Below, in pieces: positions 1-8,802 of a DNA stretch of 64,000 bases. The notes under the pieces were generated by a model that saw only the letters and a program-made list of their open reading frames with translations, did not search any database and was not told where the DNA came from. The stretch covers positions 1 to 64,000 of the forward strand of contig JAOAPB010000069.1 in NCBI GenBank assembly GCA_025462645.1. The letters are read 5' to 3'. Made by a program: the position numbers and the translations under genes. This DNA comes from Edaphobacter sp. (lineage in GTDB: Bacteria > Acidobacteriota > Terriglobia > Terriglobales > Acidobacteriaceae). Positions within the stretch are counted from its first letter, which is position 1, and each line of letters starts with the position of its first letter.

Positions 1-354
1 GAAATCTTCGAAAGGGGATGTCATGCGGTGAGCGTGAACGGGAATGCCGCCGATCCACTCTTCACAACCCAGTGCCCTCGCTTTCTCGCCTCTGCTCGTA
101 AATGACATGAATGCATCCCAGACTGCAGCAGGGCCGTGATCTGCCCGCACATCAAGAAGTAAAGACTTAGGACAAACAATCGCCAACTCTGAAGTGAACA
201 CCGGCTTTGAGTAGTCAAGCTTTTTGTATTCGTACTTCGACTGCGAGCGATTGCAGAACACGCATACGGCGATGAATAAAAATATAAAAATCGTGAAGAA
301 CGGGTGATGAAACTTCGACTTTCCTGTTCTATTTGCACTCGTTCTGTTGGTCAT
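1..354 (-). CDS. Hypothetical membrane-anchored protein (C-terminus beyond window)
   Basis: The frame is open from an ATG at 354 to the window edge, giving 118 residues with no stop. Residues 1-17 are basic and polar. Residues about 18-36 form one strongly hydrophobic helix rich in Phe, Ile and Val that ends near a Cys pair, so this is a signal anchor or uncleaved signal peptide. The rest is soluble, with a Cys-Glu-Glu-Trp segment near residue 98. I recognise no family. A second open frame of 105 codons lies on the same strand but lacks the membrane start and is very rich in Ser and Arg, so I take it as a shadow. Confidence 0.5.
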   Translation of the reverse strand, partial: MTNRTSANRTGKSKFHHPFFTIFIFLFIAVCVFCNRSQSKYEYKKLDYSKPVFTSELAIVCPKSLLLDVRADHGPAAVWDAFMSFTSRGEKARALGCEEWIGGIPVHAHRMTSPFEDF

Positions 355-467
355 TCGCGGTCCTCATGCAGTCATTGGCTTGATTCAAGCTTGGCGTGAA
401 TGTAGACGATGAGTCAAGAACATTGTGACTCATAGGCTGTGTACTCATTGACTGCATAACCAGATGA

Positions 468-692
468 TTGCAGCCGATGCCCATTGACATTCGCATACGT
501 TTTGGCCGCGCTATTCGTAGGATTCGCGAGGAGCAGGAGATCAATCAGGAAGAAGCGGCAGATCGCTGCGGCTTGCACCGGACGTACTACAGCGGCATCG
601 AACGTGGTGTGAGGAATCTGTCCTTGGTGAATATCGAAAAGGTAGCAAAAGGACTGAGGACAAGCTTGCCGGAGCTCTTTAGCCGCCTTTGA
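468..692 (+). CDS. Small Xre-family HTH transcriptional regulator
   Basis: This 74-residue protein is almost only a Cro/C1-type helix-turn-helix. Residues about 10-66 carry the typical pattern: a first helix around FGRAIRRIREEQ, the QEEAADRCGL turn, the recognition helix HRTYYSGIERGVRN and a closing VAKGL helix. Single-domain Xre proteins of this size often act as controller proteins of restriction-modification or integrative elements. A start three codons later (477) is also possible. It precedes the DUF2924/recombinase pair by about 230 bp on the same strand, so control of the element is plausible but not shown. Confidence 0.85.
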   Translation: MQPMPIDIRIRFGRAIRRIREEQEINQEEAADRCGLHRTYYSGIERGVRNLSLVNIEKVAKGLRTSLPELFSRL

Positions 693-926
693 ACAGCCAG
701 GAATAGCTCATAAATTAGCATTAGACCCGACCATTAGCGAAATTCTGGAATGGATAGTTCTGCGTTTCCCAAGAACGGCAGGCAGCTCTTCTGAGCTAGT
801 TCCGAAAATCCTTCATTCCTCTGGCTCTATTCCTTAGAGGCGATCGCCAACGCTCAGGGGCAAAACCACGGGATCAGTAACTTTTGGTCCGGCTCTGCTC
901 ACCCGCATCGTGCACGGACATGGAGA

Positions 927-1451
927 ATGGTTTTTCGCTTGACTGTTTGCCCGACCAGAGCGGAAATGGACATGCCGCGAGAGAGGCGGGCTCCTTTGAA
1001 CGGAACCTCAGCAAACAGTACAGTCACCGAACTTATCCACAGTCTTCCGACTTTGCCAAAGGATCAGCTATGTGCCCTCTGGCTGGAGAACTTTGGCAGG
1101 CCTGCGGTCAGAGTACGACCGGAGTTGATGTTGCCGATCCTTGCTTTTCGGATCCAGGAACGAGCCTATGGAGGCCTCAGTGCGGCGACCAAAGAGCGCC
1201 TTCGCGAGACATTGGACTCATTGGCACCCAAAAACCGTGCTCAGAACGAGGCAAGGAGACGCTTCAAGCCCGGTACACGCTTGGTGCGGGAGTGGAAGGG
1301 AGAGACGCACGAAGTTACTCTGACAGCAGGCGGCTATGACTATCGAGGGAAGAGATACAAGACCCTATCGCCCATCGCCTGCCAGATCACTGGAACGCGC
1401 TGGTCCGGCCCAGCTTTCTTCGGAACCAAGAAAATGGAGACGAAAGGGTGA
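927..1451 (+). CDS. DUF2924 family protein
   Basis: The protein has 174 residues. It shows the DUF2924 pattern: an N-terminal helical segment (about 35-95, with a LWLENFGRPAV stretch) and a C-terminal beta-rich segment (about 117-168, PGTRLVREWKG and later ITGTRWSGPAFFG). In known elements this family sits just upstream of a large serine recombinase, as here: its TGA overlaps the GTG start of the recombinase, so the two are translationally coupled. Its role is unknown; it is thought to help the recombinase bind DNA or choose direction. An internal ATG at 969 is an alternative start, because the ATG at 927 has a purine-rich sequence placed too close. Confidence 0.85.
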   Translation: MVFRLTVCPTRAEMDMPRERRAPLNGTSANSTVTELIHSLPTLPKDQLCALWLENFGRPAVRVRPELMLPILAFRIQERAYGGLSAATKERLRETLDSLAPKNRAQNEARRRFKPGTRLVREWKGETHEVTLTAGGYDYRGKRYKTLSPIACQITGTRWSGPAFFGTKKMETKG

Positions 1452-3139
1452 GCTCAAACCCGAAGAAGGTCCGCTGTGCCGTCTATACCCGCAAGTCCTC
1501 CGAGGAAGGTCTGGAACAATCCTTCAATTCCCTTCATGCCCAGCGTGAGGCTTGCGAAGCATACGTACTGAGCCAACGCCATGAGGGTTGGCAGCTATTG
1601 AGCGCCGAGTATGACGATGGCGGCTTCTCCGGCGGCAACATGGAACGTCCGGGACTGAAGAAGCTCCTGGACGACATCGCCTCTGGCAAAATCGACACCG
1701 TAGTCGTCTATAAGGTAGATCGACTCACTCGGTCACTGGCAGACTTCGCCAAGATCGTCGAGACCTTCGATAAACAGGGCGTCAGCTTCGTGTCGGTCAC
1801 GCAACAGTTCAATACCACGACCTCCATGGGCCGGCTGACCCTGAACGTCCTTCTGTCATTCGCTCAGTTCGAACGTGAAGTAACCGGGGAACGCATTCGA
1901 GACAAGGTCGCGGCCTCGAAGCGGAAGGGGATATGGATGGGTGGCACCGTTCCTCTGGGATATGACCGCGGAGACCGAGCACTTGTTGTGAATGAGGCAG
2001 AGGCGGAACACGTTCGGGAGATCTTTCAACAATACCTCCGGCTCGGCTCAGTCTCTGCTCTCTATGAATACCTGATCGGCACGGATATCCGCAGCAAGGC
2101 CAGAACCAGTCCGACCGGTCGCGCCTATGGCGGAGCTATCTTGTCTCGCGGGACGCTATACCATCTGTTGAACAACCCCATCTATATGGGTAAGGTTCCT
2201 CACAAGGGTGCACTCTACCCCGGAGCTCATGAGGCGATCGTAGGGGAGCAGATCTGGCAGAAGGCCGCGGCTCTTCTCAAAGAGAATCAAGTCAACCGCA
2301 AGCGATCCAAGAATACCCCCTCAGAACGATTGCTTCTGGGTCTCCTTTTCGATCAGGACGGCAATAGGTTTACACCGACTCATGCTTCAAAAGGTGGGCG
2401 ACGCTACTGCTACTACATCTCCCGAGCCCGAGCGCATAGCAATTCATCCACTGGCATCCAACGACTACCAGCATCGGAGATCGAGCAGATAATCGTCTCT
2501 CGAATCAGAGCACTGCTCACCGAGCAACTCGAACTCACGCAGTGGTTCCCATCCCTCGCGATCCGCGAGATTCAACTGTTGATCGCGGCGGCCCGACACC
2601 GGGCCGAACAACTGGCTGACCTCTCCTCGCCCAAGGCCCTGCACATCCTTCGAAGTATCCTGCGCAGGGTCGTCGTTGGTGACTCAGAGGCTCACATCGA
2701 AGTGGATCAGCGTGCCTTGCGAGGTGAACTCCTCGGCGAGGGTTCGGTTTCTCAAAACACAGATACCGAATCCGGGCACATTCTTCTGACTTGCCCCTTT
2801 ACTATCACCCGGCGCGGTCAGGAGGTTCGGATCGTGATCTCCGCCGGCCTCTTCAATGAATCGAGAGCGGTTCCATCGCTCTTAAGAGCCGTGGCTCGAT
2901 CGAGGGATTGGGCAGACCTGATCGTTTCGGGTAAGGCGCGAACTGTCGATGACATCGTCAAATATTCGGGTCTCACCCGGCCATACATTCGCAGAATCTT
3001 GCGGTGTGCCGCCCTCTCGCCGCAAGTTCTCGATGGGATTCTTCATGGCCGACACCCAGTAGACCTCACGGTTGTCGGACTGACCGATCACCTCTCCATG
3101 GATTGGAATGAGCAACAACACAAAGTGACTGTAGTCTGA
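1448..3139 (+). CDS. Large serine recombinase (site-specific integrase/resolvase)
   Basis: The 563-residue protein begins with a resolvase catalytic domain (about 8-155). The nucleophile region reads YTRKSSEEG, with Ser17 the likely catalytic serine, and the VDRLTRS motif supplies active-site arginines. A recombinase DNA-binding domain follows (about 165-270), then a degenerate zinc-ribbon-like region (about 295-330) and a C-terminal segment with a possible HTH near 500-545. The GTG start overlaps the DUF2924 stop. Enzymes of this class insert or excise mobile elements by double-strand cleavage with a Ser-DNA bond. It most likely mobilised part of the surrounding accessory region. The frame is intact, so the enzyme may be active. 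Confidence 0.93.
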   Translation: MSSNPKKVRCAVYTRKSSEEGLEQSFNSLHAQREACEAYVLSQRHEGWQLLSAEYDDGGFSGGNMERPGLKKLLDDIASGKIDTVVVYKVDRLTRSLADFAKIVETFDKQGVSFVSVTQQFNTTTSMGRLTLNVLLSFAQFEREVTGERIRDKVAASKRKGIWMGGTVPLGYDRGDRALVVNEAEAEHVREIFQQYLRLGSVSALYEYLIGTDIRSKARTSPTGRAYGGAILSRGTLYHLLNNPIYMGKVPHKGALYPGAHEAIVGEQIWQKAAALLKENQVNRKRSKNTPSERLLLGLLFDQDGNRFTPTHASKGGRRYCYYISRARAHSNSSTGIQRLPASEIEQIIVSRIRALLTEQLELTQWFPSLAIREIQLLIAAARHRAEQLADLSSPKALHILRSILRRVVVGDSEAHIEVDQRALRGELLGEGSVSQNTDTESGHILLTCPFTITRRGQEVRIVISAGLFNESRAVPSLLRAVARSRDWADLIVSGKARTVDDIVKYSGLTRPYIRRILRCAALSPQVLDGILHGRHPVDLTVVGLTDHLSMDWNEQQHKVTVV

Positions 3140-3271
3140 TGATTCAAGATTGGGAGTCATTCTTCGGCAGATACCGCTTCGACTTGTGTTCCCACGAACA
3201 ATTCCTAGTAAAGATTGCTTCCGCCTGGCGAGATACAGGAAGTCAAAGGCTTTCCTCCAAGCCGTTGCACC

Positions 3272-3784
3272 TTAGCCCGAGTTTGAGCTTGCATCATTCA
3301 AAGGCGATCTTAAGATCGACGCTTTCGAGCGGGGCAATGCACATAAATTGTCTAGCAGTGGCCGCTGTTCTTCGCGGACGTACTTCCGTGCTTCCTCAAT
3401 GGAGAACCAGAGGCCACGATCGACTTCAGGAATTTCGAGACGACGCCCGGAACGCGGAGGCCATTCGATCTCACACATATTGCTCGTCAATTCGGCTGGG
3501 TCGCAATCGTCTTCAAATGCCCACGCCATTACGCTCTTCCCACTTCTCTGCTTGATCGACCCTAGATCGAGGAATTCTCCAGTCGTCTGAAAACCGGTCT
3601 CCTCTTCGAACTCGCTTCCTGCGGCGACAAGCGGCATTTCGTCTTGCCGATACTCTCCTTTGGGAATGGTCCACGCACCTTTGCCCTTCCTGGCCCAAAG
3701 CGGTCCTCCGGGGTGCACCAGAAAGACTTCCAGTTCATCGGCTATTCGGCGATACATCATCATACCTGCGCTTTGTTTCGGCAT
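3272..3784 (-). CDS. Nudix hydrolase
   Basis: The protein has 170 residues with one Nudix domain. The Nudix box runs from Gly43 to Phe65: Gly43, Glu49, Glu58, then Glu60-Glu62, Gly64 and Phe65, giving the metal-binding glutamate cluster. The usual Arg before the first conserved Glu is Ser57. The start MPKQSAGMMMYR and the segment FLVHPGGPLWARKGKGAWTIPKGE are typical of the subgroup that also acts on diadenosine or other nucleotide pyrophosphates; the substrate cannot be told. It is convergent with the recombinase gene and stands alone, about 130 bp past its end. Confidence 0.92.
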   Translation of the reverse strand: MPKQSAGMMMYRRIADELEVFLVHPGGPLWARKGKGAWTIPKGEYRQDEMPLVAAGSEFEEETGFQTTGEFLDLGSIKQRSGKSVMAWAFEDDCDPAELTSNMCEIEWPPRSGRRLEIPEVDRGLWFSIEEARKYVREEQRPLLDNLCALPRSKASILRSPLNDASSNSG

Positions 3785-3891
3785 CGTAGAACCTAACGAT
3801 CCTTCAGTAGTTGGTCAGTTTGAATCTACACCCGAGCCTCGATGAAGCTTGCCCACTCAATCATCGTTACCTCATACTGCCAAAATAATGT

Positions 3892-4323
3892 TTGAACCTC
3901 ATCGACAATCTGAAGAACGCAAACGCAGCGCAGCCACGCTTATTAAATATCTGCTGGCGGAAAAGAAGCCGCAAGCATTGCCCTGCGCATTATCGAGAAT
4001 TACTGAGTACGTTACTTTGGAAAATCACCGAAGCTGAATCTCATAAATACAAGACTCGTTTTCAGACACAGGGCGCAATGGGCTGTAGTGACAAGGCCAA
4101 GTTGATGCATGAACATGTTTTCCAGCGGTCAAAGATGATTGCCGCTTTAGAGAAGGCAGAGCCGCACGAAGTAGATGACACTCTGAAGGACGCAATTGGA
4201 TGTACGCTTACGGTCGAAGAACATAGTCCTTTATTTGAATTCGACGAAGAATACGGCTGGGAGCGCTATCGAAAAGCAGGGGTCGCAGTTGTTGACACCC
4301 AAACAGACGAACGAGTGATCTGA
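3892..4323 (+). CDS. Conserved hypothetical protein
   Basis: The protein has 143 residues and no membrane segment. The middle (about 43-90) has a KITEAESHKYKTRFQTQGA stretch followed by KLMHEHVFQRSKMI, a pattern I associate with small hypothetical proteins of accessory regions, without known function. The acidic end contains FDEEYGWERY. An overlapping frame at 3849-4037 is also open, but only the 3892 frame carries the family-like core. It is followed 14 bp later by the truncated glycosylase fragment. I cannot assign a role. Confidence 0.6.
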   Translation: MNLIDNLKNANAAQPRLLNICWRKRSRKHCPAHYRELLSTLLWKITEAESHKYKTRFQTQGAMGCSDKAKLMHEHVFQRSKMIAALEKAEPHEVDDTLKDAIGCTLTVEEHSPLFEFDEEYGWERYRKAGVAVVDTQTDERVI

Positions 4324-4337
4324 AGGATTGTCTATCT

Positions 4338-4547
4338 ATGCCAGAGCTTCCCGACATCGCGGCTTATCTCAGCGCCCTCGAAGCACGTATTGTCGGTCAG
4401 TCGCTGATAAAAGTGCGTTTGGCAAGCCCGTTTCTCCTGCGGACCGTCCATCCTCCGATCAAAGCAATCGAAGGACATGCAGTGCACTCTCTGAGCAGAA
4501 TTGGCAAGCGGATCGCTACCGAGTTTGATAACGGTAATGTGGGATGA
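4338..4547 (+). pseudogene. Fpg/Nei DNA glycosylase, N-terminal fragment
   Basis: The frame starts MPELPDIAAYLSALEARIVGQ. Pro2-Glu3 is the hallmark of formamidopyrimidine-DNA glycosylase and endonuclease VIII proteins, where Pro2 is the catalytic nucleophile and Glu3 the helper acid. About 67 residues match the family start, up to an IGKRIATEFDNG segment; the full protein is about 270-300 residues. The reading frame then ends in unrelated sequence, with no H2TH or zinc-finger region. This is a truncated remnant. It lies near the DnaE2 remnant, so both DNA-repair genes seem to have been cut in the same rearranged stretch. Confidence 0.8.
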
Positions 4548-4699
4548 ACCTACTTGGGTCGAGCGGCACAGCACCGGGAAGGTCACCACCTTTCACGTCA
4601 ACAGAGATGCCCAGAGCGTTTAGCCGAACCGACACTTCGGTAAACGCTAGCAGGCTGAATGGCGCACCGTGCGAAAATAAGAGCGATTGGAGTTCGGAA

Positions 4700-5599
4700 A
4701 TGGACCACCTCTATTACTCTCAGCGCGCTGGAAGCCATCCCAACCCGGACGGCCTCTGTTATGGCGACATCGTGGATCTCTTTAAGCGTGTGTATATGCA
4801 GCTAGAGGAGGATGGATACTTCACCGAAGCCTTTGGTTTTGAGTGCGTGGACGCTGGACGTGTAGAAGGTGCGATTAAGGATGTTGGATTGGAGGTTCTG
4901 CTTTCTGTGCGTAAGAACCACCTCTGGCCGATAACCGGGAAAGCCGACAACTACAACGAGGACGACCTTTTCGATATGATCGAGTTCCTGTACCAGCATG
5001 TTTCCAAGCCGATAGACGGGACCTTCCACAACTGGAACAATTGCGGGATGCACTGGACAGCTTTCAATAAGGCAGAAGGACAGAAGGAATATAGGGATAG
5101 AGTCAACAGAGTGCTGGTGCACTACGAGAAAAAGTTTGACCTCTCAATCCGAGGAGAGGTGCTAATCAAGGCAGAACCAGGTTTCGATCGGATGCTCGAA
5201 GCTGACGTGCCAACATCGGACGCAAAGGTCGGTGACAGGGTCGACGCGGCAGTCCTTCGGTTCCGTCGCCACGGCTCGACTTTCGACGATCGACGGCAAG
5301 CCGTGCGAGATTTAGCTGACGTTCTGGAATACCTTCGGCCTCAAGTCAAGAACCTTCTGTCGTCAGGCGATGAAAGCGATCTGTTCAATATCGCAAACAA
5401 CTTTGGGATTCGCCATCACAATGAGCGCCAGAAGACAGGCTACGATGCGCAACTATGGCTCCCATGGATGTTCTATTTTTACCTTTCCACTATTCACGTG
5501 CTTTTGCGAAAGATTGAATATTCGGGGAAAGATGCCAGGGGCATGAAAATGCCTCAAAAAACACTAAGTCCCGCGAAGAATCCGGAGAACAGTTCGTAG
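4700..5599 (+). CDS. Hypothetical protein of about 300 residues
   Basis: The frame is open from 4544, but I place the start at the ATG at 4700. There is a GGAG about 9 nt upstream, and the first 52 codons are Ser/Pro/Arg-rich junction-like sequence next to the truncated glycosylase. The resulting 299-residue protein is soluble and mostly charged. Its C-terminal part (about 210-285) has an IANNFGIRHHNERQKTGYD stretch with a His pair, followed by an aromatic WLPWMFYFYL helix. I do not recognise the family, though I have the impression that this C-terminal pattern recurs in accessory proteins. A defence role is possible from position only. Confidence 0.6.
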   Translation: MDHLYYSQRAGSHPNPDGLCYGDIVDLFKRVYMQLEEDGYFTEAFGFECVDAGRVEGAIKDVGLEVLLSVRKNHLWPITGKADNYNEDDLFDMIEFLYQHVSKPIDGTFHNWNNCGMHWTAFNKAEGQKEYRDRVNRVLVHYEKKFDLSIRGEVLIKAEPGFDRMLEADVPTSDAKVGDRVDAAVLRFRRHGSTFDDRRQAVRDLADVLEYLRPQVKNLLSSGDESDLFNIANNFGIRHHNERQKTGYDAQLWLPWMFYFYLSTIHVLLRKIEYSGKDARGMKMPQKTLSPAKNPENSS

Positions 5600-5702
5600 A
5601 GGTCCCTCCGCTAGCAGAGATTCCCAGCCTTGTGTTGCAACGTGCGGTCTATTCCTTCGCGGTCAAGCGTTGATATCCAGAACCCCCTCAATAAGGCCCC
5701 GC

Positions 5703-6691
5703 GTTCAGAACATCAGTTCGTTTGCCTTGTACGGCTTTCCAGAGTCGCACGCCGCCAGCTTCGCATTGATTGCCTATGCGTCGGCGTACTTCAAGGTGAA
5801 ATACCTTGCGGCCTTTACCTGCGCCATCCTCAATAACCAAGCGATGGGTTTTTACTCTGCTGCCGTATTGGTGAAGGACGCACAACAGCACGGTTTACGC
5901 GTGAAACCGATCGATGTCCAGGTTTCAGATTGGCCCTGCATTATTGAACACGAATTCGATGGGACATTGTCTCTGCGTATGGGATTGGGTTATGCGAAGC
6001 GATTGCGTAGGCGGTCTGCAGAAGCTCTCATGGGATCGCGCACCCAGCATGGACTTTTCGACTCGGCAGAGGATCTTGCCTTGCGTGTTCCATCCCTCGA
6101 CAGGAAAGAGCTTACCCTCCTAGCCCAAATAGGTGCCTTTAATAAGATCAACGGAATTGCCCATCGCCGGGATGCTCTCTGGCAGGTGGAACGATCCGGC
6201 AAGTTGGAAGGGCCACTCTTCAGCAGCGAAGCGACTGGTTGAAGGATGACTCTGAGACCCTGCCGCTTCGTCAGATGGATGTCGAAGAGCGTCTGGTTGC
6301 AGACTATGCCGGAACAGGTCTCACGGTGGACAAGCACCCCATGTATCGCCGGCGTCCTGAGCTGCGAAGATTGGGAGCTTTGACGGCGGAGCAATTGCGA
6401 CACTGCAAGGATGGAGAGTTCGTGCGAACCGCCGGCTGTGTCATCGCTCGACAACGTCCCGGCACGGCCAAGGGCTTCATCTTCATTTCAATGGAGGATG
6501 AGACCGGCATTGCTAATGTCATCGTTACACCAGACCTCTATGACAGGGACCGTCTGGTAGTCACCCGCAGCAAGTTTCTGCTGGTCGAAGGAGTACTTCA
6601 AAACCAGGACAACGTAATTCATGTGAAAGCTGTTCGCTTGTTGGAGTTGTCAAGCTGCGGATTGGAATTAAGCTCACACGATTTTCATTGA
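5703..6691 (+). pseudogene. dnaE2: Error-prone DNA polymerase DnaE2, C-terminal remnant with frameshift
   Basis: From about 5710 the translation reads SSFALYGFPESHAASFALIA, then LNNQAMGFYSAAVLVKDAQ and LRVPSLDRKELTLLAQIGA. These are signatures of the C-terminal third of DnaE2, the ImuA/ImuB-linked lesion-bypass polymerase of roughly 1,000-1,100 residues. The catalytic PHP and palm regions are missing. At 6,235-6,242 the frame ends after SSEATG and the homology resumes in the next frame (from 6239, ERLVADYAGTGLTVDKHPM and VIARQRPGTAKGF), where the OB-fold domain ends with SHDFH. A one-base change would rejoin them. The gene is therefore both truncated and frameshifted. Confidence 0.9.
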
Positions 6692-6796
6692 AGCCATATG
6701 CGTGCAACTAATCCCGAAGAAGGGATGCACGGTTGGCAGGCACATCGTCGTTACGTCAGCTATCATTAGCATCAACATTTCAATGCGGAATCCCAT

Positions 6797-7309
6797 ATGC
6801 CCCGTATCTCGACCAGAGCGTTACTCTTTTTAAGTTCATACGCGCCGCTCTTCTTGATTCTTGCAATGCGAGGCTGGCGAGAAAATCGGCATCTAGCCGT
6901 AACTCTGGGAATTATCGCATTGCTATCCATTCTTGCTCTCATCATCTTTCTTCAATATGCTCGTAAGCTCCAGCCCAGCCTCATGGTTATCGTGTCAGTG
7001 AAATCGCGAGACGGAGACGTAATGAGCTATATCGTTACTTACTTGCTTCCGTTTCTTGCTATCAAGTTGAGCGATTCAATGGACATCGCTTCGCTAGGCC
7101 TGCTCCTATTCGTGGTGGGAATACTTTATGTGAATTCAAACCTGATTCATACGAACCCTATACTTAGCATTATGGGATACCATCTTTTTGAGATTGAGGA
7201 TGAAAACAAGAAAACAACAACCTTGATCTGCAAACGTTCTTATGTGAAGACCGGATCTAAAATACGTGTAGTGTCAATTGGCGACTATGTCTTATTGGAG
7301 AAAGCTTGA
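6797..7309 (+). CDS. kwaA: Kiwa anti-phage protein KwaA (membrane component)
   Basis: The 170-residue protein has four hydrophobic helices, at about 5-25, 33-53, 74-91 and 95-114, and a short charged C-terminal domain. Size, four-helix layout and direct coupling to a KwaB gene match KwaA of the Kiwa defence system, in which the membrane protein senses infection and works with KwaB. Its stop TGA (7307-7309) overlaps the ATG of kwaB. KwaA proteins are poorly conserved, so the call rests on topology and the neighbour. The gene starts 105 bp after the DnaE2 remnant. Confidence 0.8.
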   Translation: MPRISTRALLFLSSYAPLFLILAMRGWRENRHLAVTLGIIALLSILALIIFLQYARKLQPSLMVIVSVKSRDGDVMSYIVTYLLPFLAIKLSDSMDIASLGLLLFVVGILYVNSNLIHTNPILSIMGYHLFEIEDENKKTTTLICKRSYVKTGSKIRVVSIGDYVLLEKA

Positions 7310-8253
7310 TGCCTGCAGAACAAGCCCTTGAAAGTTTGGTAGCTGTTTTCGCAGCTGATGTCTCGACAAATGTCCTGCTGGTCGCTGAGCAAAATGACGA
7401 TACAGTCATTCAACGGCTAAATTTAGACGACACGCTAGCGGTAGATTTCCGCAGCGTTGCACAAGAGGCATGTTCTTACATTCTAGGGAATCTGAGGTTG
7501 CGGCCTTACGATCCCGGGTATAAACCGGACTCCGACGAACTCTCCTACATAGATTTGGAAGACCATGAGGAGTTGGCCGAACAAATCCTGCAACTGGCGA
7601 GGGTACAACAAGCGGAATTGTTCAATGAGGACGAGGAGATCATTGATACCCTTCGCTTCTACTCTATTGTCGTGAGCCCCTCCCCGAGACGTCATGGCAT
7701 ATTCATGCGTACATATAGCCCCAAGAAGGAACTGACTCGAAAGTCCGGCTTCGCAGCGATACTTGGGGGGGGCCACTATAACAAGGTTGAGACGAAGATC
7801 TTCCTCTTCGACTGGAAAATAGACTGCTTTGCATGGGGAGGGTTTCTATTCATTCACAATGTAGCTGCGTTTCAGCGCATCTTCAAATATTTTGATGAAT
7901 TGCGCGCCAAAGCCCAAGAAACGATGGATACGATTTTGGCTCAGATTCCCGTGAGCAATGCCGACGAATTTCGAAACGCCTGCACGGGACAAATTCAGAT
8001 GATTTCCAAGTTAGCGCAAATTTCGCGTAAGCCATATTTGAATGCGGTAACTATGGCGGACATCCGGCGAACTATTGATGAATTCGAACTCGATATCCAG
8101 ATTGTCGATGTGGACGGCCAGGAACAGTTAGTGTTCGAAACTGCGCCATCGAAACGATGGCTAATATTAAAGCTCTTAGATGATACCTATCTTGGATCAG
8201 TAATGACGACTCTGAAATATGAAGTGAATTCAAAGAGCGCTCTTTTAGGGTAG
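7309..8253 (+). CDS. kwaB: Kiwa anti-phage protein KwaB (DUF4868)
   Basis: The protein has about 314 residues, the usual KwaB length. The C-terminal half has the DUF4868 pattern: an IRRTIDEFELDIQIVD stretch near 250-265 and then KRWLILKLLDDTYLGS with a KYEVNSKSAL end. Upstream is FDWKIDCFAWGGFLFI, the central core. KwaB is a DNA-binding effector acting on phage DNA or its replication, with KwaA at the membrane. I prefer the ATG at 7309, which overlaps the kwaA stop, over the TTG at 7306. The two genes form a complete Kiwa operon inside the defence region. Confidence 0.87.
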   Translation: MPAEQALESLVAVFAADVSTNVLLVAEQNDDTVIQRLNLDDTLAVDFRSVAQEACSYILGNLRLRPYDPGYKPDSDELSYIDLEDHEELAEQILQLARVQQAELFNEDEEIIDTLRFYSIVVSPSPRRHGIFMRTYSPKKELTRKSGFAAILGGGHYNKVETKIFLFDWKIDCFAWGGFLFIHNVAAFQRIFKYFDELRAKAQETMDTILAQIPVSNADEFRNACTGQIQMISKLAQISRKPYLNAVTMADIRRTIDEFELDIQIVDVDGQEQLVFETAPSKRWLILKLLDDTYLGSVMTTLKYEVNSKSALLG

Positions 8254-8802
8254 AACGAAAAACGGTTGGGAATGTCCTCGACATTTGGGAACATAGAGGA
8301 CACGAAATTTAGCCCAAAATGCATGATTTCACATTGCTCCATCTATCTCTAAGAATTCAGCTACGAGACGGGATGGCGATTATGAGCTTCTCCTTACTGC
8401 ATAAGAGGCATCTGTCATCCTAGGACTTCGCAGGAAGCCGCCTTGCTCAATGTTTCTGGTTCATCAGTCGAGAAATTCGCCCTTATAGATTCGCCAGTCC
8501 CCCTTGCGCTTCTTGCATGGATCATCCAGCTACGACAACTTTAGTTAGGAGGGCGATCAAATTCAGTCAGTGCATTTTCGAAGCACCCGCCGCACCCGTC
8601 TCTTCTTCCTTATTCCGGGTTTCGTACCGACTTTTTCACAAGAAAAATCTCACTTTCTGGGGGTAATCGATGTGTTACGTGTCAAGCTTGTCACTATGGT
8701 GTAACGTGGAAAACTGAGGTATGAATTTCACCATGAATGGTGCAAGTTTTCCACAGGCCGTGATCGCACAGAAACCTCCGCTGTCAGGAAGCTGGCGGTG
8801 AA
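8254..8802. promoter_or_regulatory. Gene-free stretch with candidate operator upstream of the vsr operon
   Basis: No credible coding frame lies in these 549 bp. Near the right end, two 10-nt near-identical direct repeats, GTGTTACGTG (8672-8681) and GTGTAACGTG (8699-8708), are 27 bp apart. They flank an imperfect palindrome, GTGTCAAGCTTGTCAC (8679-8694). The group lies 95-130 bp upstream of the GTG start of vsr, where a controller protein could bind. The rest of the stretch shows nothing I can interpret. The binding role is inference from position and symmetry only. Confidence 0.4.
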
